The notes under the pieces are model-generated. The model was not told the DNA's origin, did no database searches, and saw only the letters and a program-made list of their open reading frames with translations. Below, in pieces: positions 55,601 through 64,000 of a stretch of DNA of 64,000 nt; position 1 is the first letter of the stretch, and the number at the start of each line of letters is the position of its first letter. Both the position numbers and the translations under genes were made by a program. Origin of the DNA: Brachionus manjavacas. Taxonomy: Eukaryota > Rotifera > Eurotatoria > Ploima > Brachionidae. Location of the stretch: positions 2,108,001 to 2,172,000 of the forward strand of contig JAHQIY010000012.1 in the NCBI GenBank assembly GCA_019054805.1, read 5' to 3'.

Positions 55601-58600
55601 ATATTTTTTTTTGATTGGGCACGAATTTTTTTATTTGGACAGGAAATTTTTTTTATTTTTCAATAAATTTTTTTTGGCCACTAATTGACAAAAAGTTAAT
55701 TGGCCTGGCCAATTGGCCATATAAGCAACAAGACCCTTTATTTCATTAAAAAAAAAAAAATTTAGGTCACTGACTTGACTTTGAAAAAAAAAATTAAGAC
55801 TTGTGACTTAAAAACAAGTCTGGTCAAATCGATTAGGCATTATTATAGATTAGAAAAGCTTGGACTCAGTACCCTGAGCAAGAGAAGAGTGAGGTGATCT
55901 AGTCGAATATTTCAAGATATGTAATGGCTTAATTACAGTAAATTGGCATAATCCAAACTAACTTTGCTACTCAATGAGCTGTTCTGGTCCAGCGAGGAGT
56001 ATACGCGGATGCGAACACAGAGTGGAAAACAACCAACGAGAATCAAACATTGAGAGCATTTTATACTTAACAGAGTTGTAAACAACTGGAACAGATTGGT
56101 CTAAAAACGTTTGCAATACTTGAAAAAGTAATTTATAATTTATTGGTAAATTTTTTTTTTATAACTTTTTTCAAATTTTCATTTATTTGACAAAAAAAAA
56201 TAAAAAAAAAATTACTTTTGTATGCTGAAAAAAAGCGAGCTTAACTGGCCTTGTCTAATGTTTTTTAATTGAAAAAAGTAGACACCATGTGATGTCATAT
56301 TTAGAATGCAAATTTTAGTGTTGAAAAACGAATATTGTATTTGATTTAGTATTTAGATATTTTTTAAATTTTTTTTTTACTAATATTTGAAAATAATATT
56401 TAAAGTTTTTAAATAATTGAATTTATATTAGAATAAAAAATAATTCGAAATCGGATTTGAAAAAATAATTTTCAATTAAAAGCTTAAATAAAAATTAAGA
56501 AAGAATATTTAAATTTAAAAATCGAAAACAATATAAAAAAGAAAAGGATATGTTTTTCGTTAGTAGCTAATTTATTTTTAAAGTAGCTAAATAAAAATAT
56601 TTTTTAGTAGATAATTATTATAGTAGCTAAAATATTTTTTTAGTAGATAAATAAATTTACTAATAGATAATTAAATTAATAGATAATTCGTAAAGTAGCT
56701 AAAAAAAATTAACACCTCATAACATATTGACATTTTTTTGAGTTCTTAATTATTCTTTGATGTAATTGACATATGAATTTTTACAAATTGGCACCTCTTA
56801 AAGAAATCCAACTAATTAATGACCAGTTTTAGAATAAAAACTCAGTCTTTTTCAAACTTTTTCAAACTTTTATACAACATATCATAAAAAATTACATTAT
56901 GTCGGAAGAAACATCTAGCTCAACTTCTATCTTAGCTTTACATCAAGCTCAGTCAAATATTGATGACACAGATAACGATGCAAGTTTGATTGAAGAAGCA
57001 GTTATTCATAAAAAAAGAGGCAAAAATTTGGCAAAATTTTAACGAATTCATTTTTTGGGCCAATGAAATTAGATGCGTCAAAATCAATCAAGAAGAATGG
57101 GAATTAAGTGAATGTTCATGTGAAGCCTGGTTAAAACATTTAGTCTGTAAACATGTAATCGGAGTGTCTTTTCATTTAGGCTTAAATAAATTACCGGGCG
57201 TTGATTTAAGCATTGAAGGGAACGCAAAAAGAGGTCGAAAAAAAAAAGCAAATCAAGCACTTCAAAGAAATTCAATTGGTCCTTTAAATACTGCTTTAGC
57301 CAATAATGAGAATAATCACAATGATCAGCCAATTGTAGAACAACAAGACACTATTTTGGGTGAAATAGATTCATTAAATGTTTTACAAGCAAATGTTGCA
57401 AATCAACCAGTCAAACGTAAAAGAGGTCGTCCTCCAAAAGCTAGTCAAAAAGAAGTCAATAATGGCGTTTCTAAAAGAAATAAATTGAGTAATGATTAAA
57501 TAATTATTCTAATTATATTTTATTGGTCATTTTTTGTATTTTTTTTTGTCTTATTTTTTTATTTTTTTCTTTATAATTAGCTACTTAAATAAAATAATTA
57601 TCTAATTTTTATTTTTTTTTATCTATTTTTCTAAATAAAAATTAGCTACAAAAAAATAAAATTAGCTACTAACACAAAATATATCCAAAAAGAAAATATC
57701 TTTAAAACAGATGAAAAACTTTTTTCAATGAAAAGACTTTTCAATCTTGCTACATCAGTTAAATTGGAGTTTTTTAAGACCTTTAATTTACCATATTTTG
57801 ATTATTGCTCTACTCTCCTATGCTATTTTTCAAACGAGGAATTAATTAGTTAGCAAAAAGCTATTATAATTCTATCTTTGAACTTTAAAATTTAAAAGCT
57901 TGATAAACTAGAAGACACAAAATCTGCACAAATTGATTACGTTTTATTTTTTATACTTTTCAATAGGCAGCAATTTTTCAGAATTTGCGCAGATTTTGCC
58001 GACTTCCGCAGTAGTAAAACAAAAAATGTTTCGCTTTGTTTCATTTGCAGAACAGGTTTTTGGATTTTAGAACAAAAGTTATAAAAAAAACATTTTTGTA
58101 AAAAAGACTCGTAAAACTGATTACTTTTAGATGTTTCAATGATATTTTACAATTGTCTATGAGATCAACTTTATATTTTGAATTTTTTTACTTAATTTGG
58201 ATGTGTATCAAACCATGGAAATTATCTTTTCTGGAAAAACGTTGAGAAATAATGAAGTTAAACGTAGAAAATCAATTAAAATAGAAATAACTTTTGTAAA
58301 ATTTGAAATTAAAAAACATATAAAATGTAAGTAAAACTACTTTTTTTCACGTAATTTTACCAGAAATTTCAAACAACTTAAGCCAAGATGAACCAATTGA
58401 ACCACAACAAGTGAAAAAACTAGGGGAAAGGGAAAAGTTTACCTCCCTTTCTGTGGTTTTCGTTACTTAGAATCAGCTCAAGTACATCAAGCTATGAGTT
58501 TTGCCGATAACGATTGGACCTGTAAACGGGCTACCGAGAATTTGCCTGGCGATGTTATTATAATGAAACTCAAAATGTAAATGATTTGGGTATCAGCGTA

Positions 58601-61600
58601 TATTAAGAATTAGATTCGGACGATCCGCCTGTACAAGAGCCGATATCAAAAAAAATTAGTCTTGAAGAGACCCTAATCCTTACTCCACAACCCCAAGTTA
58701 AAAAAAAAAACGCGGTAGACCAGTTGGATCAAACAAACAAAAAAAAATTTAAATGAATATTATTTTTGTCTATGTTTAATTATTTTTGTTCTAATTTGAT
58801 ATAAAATGTATTACTTTTTTTATTTATGTAACTTTTATATTATAATAGAAATAAAAAAAAACATTTGTTCCTTAATTCAGTAATTTTGTTTTTTACTTCC
58901 ATATAAATTACATGATTAATAATTCCATGCCTTTTTTTATTGTTTAAAATTTTTAAAAAATATACTTTTTTTTAACCAAAAATTACCATTTTCAAATAAA
59001 ATTTCACATAAAATTACGTGAAAAAAAGTAATTTTTTTTTCCGAATTCAGGCCCAAACAAATTTAGAAAAAAAGGTCAAAATTCTCAAAAAAAGTGGTAT
59101 TTTTTGGAATTTTTACTTTTTACAAAAATTTACGTAATATTTGGAAATTTTACGTTAATTTAGATTAAATCGGGTAAATTTACTTTTTTGCTTTGGTAGT
59201 TTTACGTAATTTTACGTGAAATTCCGCAAATTTTTAATTTTACGGAAAATAAGAAAATCATTGCAGTTCTGTAAAATAATTAAGTATTTATATAATATTT
59301 TTTTGTTGGATAAAAAAATTCAAATAGAAACAATCAAGACTTGACTTGAATTAATTTTTTTTAAGTAAAAAATTTATTAAATTTTCAGTAAAAGGTGATT
59401 GTAAATAATTAGGGTTTACTTAATTTTTTTCTGAGACAATACTTAAACTCCGTCCAACCTCATATACAAATCTTATGATATGGTAAAGGTTTTTTTCTCC
59501 ATCACAGTCATTGCAAAAAAAAATTATTTTATTGATTTTTTTTTTAAAATCAGTCAATTTATTTTTTATTTGGATTTTATACAGCTATAAATTTATTAAT
59601 TATCACAATCAAGGAATTGTCCATGAATGGTACAAGACCCAATATTTTCAAATTAAAATGTTTATTTATGTTGTTCAAAAACATGTTCAATTTCAGCAAA
59701 AGAAGAGAGAACTTAAATAGCTCTATTAATAATTAGTTACAAGTAACTTTTAAGCCACAAGTCTTAAATAAATGACAAGTTTTTTAAAATGTCTGTCTAA
59801 TAAATGTAACTTAATAAAAATGTATCAATGTATTCTATTTAAAAAAAAAATACTTACAAATAATCATTTAAGCAGTCAAATGACTCGAACTGAGAAAATG
59901 TTGAAATCGAATCAGACCCAAGTGAATTTTCCTGAGTTTTATTTTTAACTTTAATTTGACATTGTGACATCATAATCTAGAGGAAAATATCATGATTAGA
60001 AGAATAAAAAAATAAGATTATGAATTTGACATAATTTTAAAGAACAAACAACTCAAATTAATTGTGTTTTTCAAAATAATTCTTAATGTTTCTTATTATT
60101 CTTTTGAATAAATCTTAAAATCTCATCAAAATTTTTTATTTAAATTATCAAAAATTTATAAATATAAAAAAAAATAATTACTTTGTTTAATAAACCTACA
60201 TAACATGCAAAGCATGTTACATTAAAATTATTTAAATTAATTCAAATATTAATTTTAATATCAAATGATAAACTCTTTGAATTGAAGTGATATCTTAAAT
60301 TGATCATCAACTTAAAGATGCCCTGCTGTTATTCAGTTTAAACTTTAAAATAGTTTCGGTATAATAAAAACATTTAAATTGAGAACAAAACTTTTGGCAA
60401 CTTGAAGTTCATGATCATAAATGAAATGATCAAAATTGAACGTCAGTAGACGTCACCGCAAATTTAGAAAAAAAAATCACAAATTCAGTAAAAACATTAC
60501 TATTTCATTAAAAACAAAACTAATTTGGTTTTTTAATCACAAAACCAATAAAACATATCTAATAGAGCGAAACTGTCACTAATTAATTTATTAATTCACT
60601 CATTAGACGAATAAATCTTTTTAAGAGTTTATATAAAAAAGACTGGTGAAAGAATAAAAAGAAGGTTTTGAATCAAGATATATTGAATACCCAACTCCAT
60701 TGTGTAATTGCTACCTTACTATTTCTTCTTTTTTTCCTGAAACTTGAACTATTTAAACATGCGCCACAGGTAACAATATTTTCCAATTTATGTCTTTTCA
60801 ACTTTCATTTTTTTAGCTTATTTACTCTATTTTGATTCTTTTTTTTTTATCTAATTTTATTAACTTTAATTTTATTTTTATTTTATTTTTTTATTTTATT
60901 TTTAATTTATTCTGAAGGAGCTTTAGCTCGGTACAGAAAACAAATAAATAAAAATAATAATATCCTACTTTTGTGAGGCCACATTTAGAGTTTGCATCAT
61001 CGGTGTGGAACACGTTGAATAAAAGGGAGATAAGGAAGATAGAGGGAGTTTAGAGGAGAGCTACAGGAATGGTGGTAGAGCTAAAAGGACTGGAATGTGG
61101 GGAAAGGTTAAAGAGGTTGGGGTACACTGACCTGGAATTAAGGAGAAAAAGGGGTGACTTAATACAATTATATAAAGTATCCAAGGGGTTAGAGGAGGCG
61201 GACCTGGGGATGACTATAGGAAGGGGGAATGTAGGTAGATCACATACACACCAAATTGCTAAGGAGATCTGTGGGAATTGCAATATAAGATGGAAATTCT
61301 TGCCTAACAGGACTGCAACCACCTGGAATTTACTTCCATCCTATGTAGTAAATGCGGTTACAGTAAACGGTTTCAAGTCGGAACTTGATGCACACATAGC
61401 GTCGGGAAGTCTTAGGAGATCGGTATATCAGGTTTAGAAATTGGCATAGCAGATAAGGATTTAGCTGATATAATGTAGCCTTATAAACTACGTTCACACA
61501 GGTTCGCCTGTGTCACAGCTTTCAATACTACTACTACTACTACTATTAGATAAAACCTGCACTAATTTGATAAATATAGAAGTTGAAGATATTCCTTATA

Positions 61601-64000
61601 CTCAAATTCAAGTAAATAAAATCATTCGAGCAAAAATGGAAAGCAAAAAAGGTTAGGGAAATAGAAATTTTTTTAGAATATTTATTTTTATTTTTAAGTC
61701 AATGGGTCTATAAAAACAACGGCTGGTACGAAGGGTATTATGATGGTATTCCAAACACGACAAACGGACTCGAGTCAAGAAGATGATGTTATCGAAACGA
61801 CGAGCAAGAGAGCAATAATGAAGAAAACAAATGAAATCAAAAGCTCAAGCATTCAAATAAGTTGTGAGAAGTGTAACGCAAAAATTTAAAAAAAAAGAGG
61901 TTTTTATTGTCCAAATGGGTGTACAAAAAAAAATAGGTAATTTTTTTATTTTTTTATGTAATTTTTTTTACTTAATTAGTGAATATAATTAAAATAAAGT
62001 TATGATTTAATTGAGTTAGTGTTTTTTCATCTTTTTTTGTGATATTTTTTTATTTTTTGTGTTCTTTGTCTGAAATAAAAATTATAAACTGAATTAGTTA
62101 ATTACTTAATAATGGTTTTACTTAATTACATAATTAATTTTTATTCGTTTACTTAATTTACTTTTCTTTTTATATAAAGAATTTTTTTTATTTTTTTACA
62201 ACCTGAGTCTATGAGACTTAGTGTATATTTTTAAATAAATAAAATAAATAAATAATTTGTTTATTGATTTTGCTATTTTTTTTCTTAATTAGTGAAGATT
62301 TTTACTGGATTTGTGGATAGATAATATTTATGCTCATCAAAATTGAATTGATTATAATCTTAATAAAAATGATAAAATTAGATTTTTTTAATTATTTTTA
62401 ATTTAAACATAAGATGTTTATTATTTAAATTAAAAAAAAAAATATTTTTTTTTCTAAATGACCCTTGATTGATTCTTCTAAAATATTTATTTGAAAACTT
62501 TAAGACAAATCTAAAATCAACATTTAGGTATCTAAATAATGGCTCAAATAAACGCTTTAAATGATATTTAAATATCTATTAAATTATATTTCGGCGACAC
62601 AAAGTAAAATTTTGTATTATAAAATTTCAAAATATTGATTGAGTATCCAATTTACTCCAGATAAAAATTCATTTAATTTTCTATCTAATTATTGATTAAA
62701 CAAATAATTTTTAATAAAGTTTAGTCATTTATTATTAAAAAATTGATAAAAAATACCTTTTTATTTAAATCAAAAACTAAAAATTTTGATTTGAAATTTA
62801 CATTTGATCATGAACTTCAATTTGCCAACTTTTTTGGTAATTTTAAATAAATTATTTTATTCATAATTTTTTTCTATAAAAATTTTAGTCTTAAAATTTA
62901 TTATTTAAATAAACTTTTAAAGTATTTTAAGTCATAAAATTCACTGCACTAGAACTAATTTACTATGAGCATTCAATCAAATACAATTTTTAACTTGATA
63001 CTTTAAGTCTGCAAAACTTTGCAAAAAATTTATAAATGCAGAATTATGCAAAAAATTCACACTTTATTTTAAATCTGTAGAATATCTTCGCATTGAATTT
63101 TTTTAAAAAGACATAAAAAAACTTTTGGATTTAATTTTCGAGCTTGATCAGTTAATTTTGATTATAAACTTCAATTTTCCTTTATATTTTTTAAATTTTT
63201 TTTCTTTTTAATCTAAATGTTTATTCTTTCCATTAGAATTCAAATGCCATGCATCAATATTTAAAAAAATAATAAAATTCTTACCATAATGGGCTCTTTG
63301 AACAACTTTTGTTCTATCATCAAGGTAATAAGCAACTTGAGCCCTAAAAAACATGAACTTACTTTAAAAAAATTAAATTAAAAAAATTGAGTCTACTGTC
63401 AATTTTAGCCTCGTGGCCAAACTTTTTGATATCATTCTTAAGTACATAAATTTTTTTATTTTTGTCTCCTTCACCATTCAACTCGTTCATTAACTGATTG
63501 AAATAATTTTCATACACATCCAAATGTAGAGTAACATCAACATACTTTAAAAGCATTAGCTTAGCCAAAACAAGTCTTCTCAAATCCTTCTTGTCCTCTA
63601 AAAGCTTGATTCTTTCCAAATGCAGCTGAATGTTCTTTGGGTCGCACTGAATGGCATTGTTGTAGCAGAACAGAATAAGCTCCACATCACCTTCAATCAC
63701 AGCCTGCTGAATCAGTTGGATCCACTCATCAGGGTCTTTGTTCAACTGAGCAGCGATTAGGCCCACTCTAAGCGCCTTGTCGTTCTGTCCCATTTCACTA
63801 TAGAGCAAGGCGAGCAGCTGAAATGGCTCGGAGGCTTTTGGTGCATATTTGATGACCTCAAGACATGCATCAATCGCTTTATTGGTATCGCCACGGGCGT
63901 ACGCCAAATTTGCTTCGCCCATGAGACCCTGAATTTCGATAGGCAGGACTCTGTTCCTTCTGCGCTTGGCTCTCAGCTCAGATGGATCTTCGGCATCTTC
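49685..64000 (-). CDS. GTF3C3: general transcription factor IIIC subunit 3 (GTF3C3), 5' end outside window
   Basis: TPR subunit of TFIIIC (human TFIIIC102, yeast Tfc4 counterpart) that helps recruit TFIIIB to Pol III genes. Minus-strand exons: 64000-63397 (partial), 63335-63285, 59948-59858, 54332-54248, 54198-53862, 53813-53646, 53599-53525, 50561-50305, 50254-49685. Phases agree throughout; total 745 aa here against about 886 in human, so roughly the first 100-150 residues lie beyond 64000. Seen: EANLAYARGDTNKAIDACLE and FCYNNAIQCDPKNIQLHLER (N-terminal TPRs), TCDKYVKAQFIVCLIHLNYD, AYRNAVNLDSTNCEAALSLV, and the C-terminal TPRs CFKQNPFDPFINLIISITYC, VFLRRYIKFRGVCQETYYNI, IMHQLSLFDLAAHYYKKCLE, ending YLTI. 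The junction 63397/63335 is uncertain: an alternative acceptor at 63343 would keep AQVAYYLDD but lacks a matching donor. AATAAA at 49647-49652. Small introns are 46-61 bp; three are kilobase-sized and TE-filled. Confidence 0.93.
50719..50800 (-). mobile_element. LINE family B 3' end with (CTA)n tail
   Basis: On the minus strand, TTTAGATTTGTCGCAGAAAC is followed by CTACTACTA repeats (one CTG). The same layout (TTAGGTGTCGCAGCAAGAA, then CTA repeats) ends the plus-strand copy at 52970. Only the terminal about 80 bp is retained. Confidence 0.6.
50925..51128 (+). repeat. two-copy direct repeat, 52-bp unit at 152-bp spacing
   Basis: The block starting AAAATCATTACAAAATCATC and ending GAGATAT occurs at 50925-50976 and again, identical, at 51077-51128. 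It is intronic and noncoding. Confidence 0.85.
51875..52130 (+). mobile_element. LINE family B RT C-terminal fragment
   Basis: Plus-strand translation has RLNKLNLTTLEERILRG, then after a break DPASEIRGHKHRKSRQLTTN and FGQREFFITNR. This is the thumb/C-terminal signature of CR1/Jockey LINEs. Frameshifted; antisense to GTF3C3. Confidence 0.7.
52640..52970 (+). mobile_element. LINE family B 3' end with (CTA)n tail
   Basis: The frame ending at 52870 gives RVQRESFPAKIRNDFAAAVN, then FFSNRVVPHWNRLPENVVKS and ANFKMALDKFNGIG before TGA. The 3' UTR holds TTAGGTGTCGCAGCAAGAA and a CTA microsatellite at about 52939-52959. Confidence 0.8.
53155..53262. mobile_element. about 100-bp MITE, TAAGCTCTGCAAAAAC ends
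   Basis: TTAAGCTCTGCAAAAACTATGCA near 53160 has its complement TGCAGAGTTTTTGCAGAGCTTA near 53235-53257. The inner sequence is short and noncoding. Related TGCAGAGTTTTTGCAGA occurs at 2634. Confidence 0.65.
54578..55822. mobile_element. hAT-like MITE, perfect 8-bp TSD, hosting a Merlin element
   Basis: Termini CAGACTTGTTTATAAGTCAC (left) and the complement of CAGACTTGTTTTTAAGTCAC (right). GTCAAATC flanks both sides (54570-54577 and 55823-55830). Without the inner Merlin insertion the element is about 350 bp. Same family as 24196-24297. Confidence 0.9.
54851..55736 (+). mobile_element. Merlin-like element (886 bp) with 8-bp TSD
   Basis: Long inverted termini starting GGGTCTTGTTGCTTATATGG and continuing CCAATTGGCCAGGCCAA at both ends (about 70 bp). 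TTTATTTC flanks both sides (54843-54850, 55737-55744). The frame at 55090-55293 (NEIFESKDNLEVISWLQDRK, LIPSELNCIKCSNRLKLQFW) resembles the N-terminal zinc-ribbon of ISXO2/IS1016 transposases, and 8-9 bp duplications are typical of Merlin. The DDE core is missing. A separate frame at about 55461-55578 ends in KKRRGRPRKED and NYNLRKRKN, an AT-hook tail. Non-autonomous derivative. Confidence 0.85.
56546..57686 (+). mobile_element. Mutator-like element (1141 bp) with 10-bp TSD
   Basis: Long inverted termini begin GGATATGTTTTTCGTTAGTA on the left and, in reverse complement, GGATATATTTTGTGTTAGTA on the right, then run on as (A/T)GTAGCTAA-rich arms of about 150 bp. AAAAAGAAAA flanks both sides (56536-56545, 57687-57696). 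MULEs make 8-11 bp duplications. Encodes the SWIM/AT-hook frame described separately but no DDE domain. Confidence 0.92.
56899..57499 (+). pseudogene. MULE-derived SWIM zinc-finger/AT-hook frame, frameshifted
   Basis: ATG 56899 opens MSEETSSSTSILALHQAQSN and runs to HKKRGKNLAKF with a stop at 57040-57042. The overlapping next frame continues sensibly from the A-run near 57010 as EFIFWANEIRCVKINQEEWE and ELSECSCEAWLKHLVCKHVI, a SWIM finger (CxC...CxH), then basic segments RGRKKKANQ and an AT-hook KRKRGRPPKASQ before the stop at 57499. A one-base length change in the A-run would explain the break. In MULEs the SWIM finger follows the DDE domain; here the N-terminal leader connects straight to SWIM, so the catalytic part was deleted. 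Confidence 0.8.
57715..57900 (+). mobile_element. LINE RT fragment flanking the MULE
   Basis: Translation gives EKLFSMKRLFNLATSVKLEF, then FFKTFNLPYFDYCSTLLCYF, a post-catalytic block common in Jockey/CR1-type LINEs. The MULE target duplication abuts it, so the MULE inserted into or next to this LINE. Confidence 0.7.
58372..59336 (+). mobile_element. AT-hook DNA element copy 2 (about 0.97 kb)
   Basis: Near-identical inverted copy of 39715-40689. Plus-strand remnant: [17 protein letters not shown], then frame-shifted [19 protein letters not shown] and [16 protein letters not shown], and near 58695-58750 [15 protein letters not shown] and a stop. The downstream half has ACGTAA-rich sequence with CCGAATTCAGGCCCAAAC and ends GATTTTCTT complement ... 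GCAGTTCTG then TA. Its 5' side diverges from copy 1 at about 58372. Confidence 0.7.
60640..60960 (+). mobile_element. LINE family A 3' end
   Basis: Nucleotide similarity to the minus-strand copy at 34978-35775 ([12 protein letters not shown].. region, CCAACTCCATT, TTTCCTGAA) followed by TTTATTCTGAAGGAGCTTTA and GTACAGAAAACAAATAAATA. 5'-truncated. Confidence 0.75.
60966..61560 (+). mobile_element. LINE family B-like 3' end with (CTA)n tail
   Basis: TFVRPHLEFASSVWNTLNKR, one stop, then RRATGMVVELKGLECGERLK, RLGYTDLELRRKRGDLIQLY, WKFLPNRTATTWNLLPSYVV and FKSELDAHIASGS. 3' UTR with a CTA microsatellite at about 61528-61548. It abuts the tail of the family A copy directly. Confidence 0.85.
61553..61960 (+). 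pseudogene. MULE-like transposase C-terminal remnant
   Basis: Near 61700-61790 the translation WVYKNNGWYEGYYDGIPNTT, NGLESR matches the W..GW.EGY....P.TNNGLES block that ends MULE-type transposases. A downstream frame has SCEKCNAKI, a stop, then KKRGFYCPNGCTKK, a CxxC..CxxxC zinc-binding pattern. Surrounding ACTTAATTA words may be subterminal repeats. Ends not defined. Confidence 0.5.

Larger units (their letters stand above)
54540..56130 (+). mobile_element. LINE RT C-terminal fragment split by nested DNA elements
   Basis: The plus-strand sequence just before 54578 (ending at the TSD) joins conceptually to the sequence after 55830, where RLEKLGLSTLSKRRVR follows. A decayed C-terminal region with a frame-shifted LTEL/WN-like block continues to about 56130. 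The LINE segment hosts the hAT-like MITE, whose target duplication lies in this coding remnant. Confidence 0.65.
54333..59857 (-). other. GTF3C3 intron with nested transposons (5.5 kb)
   Basis: Holds the LINE/hAT/Merlin nest (54540-56130), a complete MULE derivative in another LINE (56546-57686) and the second copy of the AT-hook element (58372-59336). 57900-58370 and 59340-59857 contain no clear feature apart from a CAATCAAGACTTGACTTGAA fragment like the hAT MITE family. Confidence 0.8.
59949..63284 (-). other. GTF3C3 intron (3.3 kb)
   Basis: Contains LINE family A and B 3' ends and the MULE-like remnant. About 61990-63280 and 59950-60640 are AT-rich with no recognised feature. An alternative acceptor at 59974 (CCTCTAG) exists, but it would require phase 0 and add IMMSQCQIK. 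Confidence 0.7.

Noticed and set aside
59949-59974. Possible start of a separate minus-strand gene (MMSQCQIK)
   Set aside because: The following residues join in phase to GTF3C3 exons on both sides, so it is better read as an internal exon with an upstream alternative acceptor.

Overview
The window is nuclear DNA of a small metazoan. It is very AT-rich, with long poly-A/T tracts. It has spliced genes that mix tiny introns (about 46-71 bp) with TE-filled kilobase introns, and a high load of degenerate LINEs and DNA transposons. The base composition, the somatomedin-B/family-B receptor and the transposon types would fit a monogonont rotifer such as Brachionus. That assignment is inference from memory of genome style, not a database match; another AT-rich invertebrate is possible.

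Layout: (1) 80-14469 (+), a three-exon SETD1/Set1-type H3K4 methyltransferase with RRM, N-SET, SET and post-SET; its 8.8 kb last intron falls inside the catalytic NHSC..PNC motif and is full of mobile-element debris. (2) 21228-22106 (+), intronless IMP4 (U3 snoRNP, rRNA processing). (3) 25764-27683 (+), an intronless seven-transmembrane receptor with an N-terminal somatomedin-B-like module. (4) 33758-43189 (+), transportin-1 (TNPO1), rebuilt here as six exons giving 894 aa, close to the human length. (5) 47635-48258 (-), a small secreted protein with three fungal-looking LysM domains. (6) Two near-identical tRNA-Ser(GCT) genes at 48863 and 49509. (7) 49685 to beyond 64000 (-), GTF3C3 (TFIIIC TPR subunit), rebuilt as nine exons with the 5' end outside the window.

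The genes are ordinary housekeeping loci (chromatin, ribosome biogenesis, nuclear import, Pol III transcription) plus two surface or secreted proteins. There is no operon logic. The proximity of a TFIIIC gene to tRNA genes is probably chance.

The unusual part is the mobile DNA. Several elements can be delimited to the base by inverted termini and target-site duplications: a 1141-bp Mutator-like element with a 10-bp TSD that encodes a SWIM finger and an AT-hook but no catalytic core; an 886-bp Merlin-like (ISXO2/IS1016-type) element with an 8-bp TSD, nested in a hAT-like MITE with its own 8-bp TSD, nested in a LINE; a GC-rich 1231-bp hAT-like foldback element; a piggyBac-like MITE flanked by TTAA; a TA-flanked MITE in a TNPO1 intron; and two near-identical 0.97-kb copies of an unclassified AT-hook element in opposite orientation, one in a TNPO1 intron and one in a GTF3C3 intron. 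Three unrelated DNA-element groups here end their coding remnants with an AT-hook (RGRP core) while lacking the catalytic domain; this is the most interesting pattern I see. No homology search was possible, so family assignments rest on motifs, lengths and splice-phase consistency.
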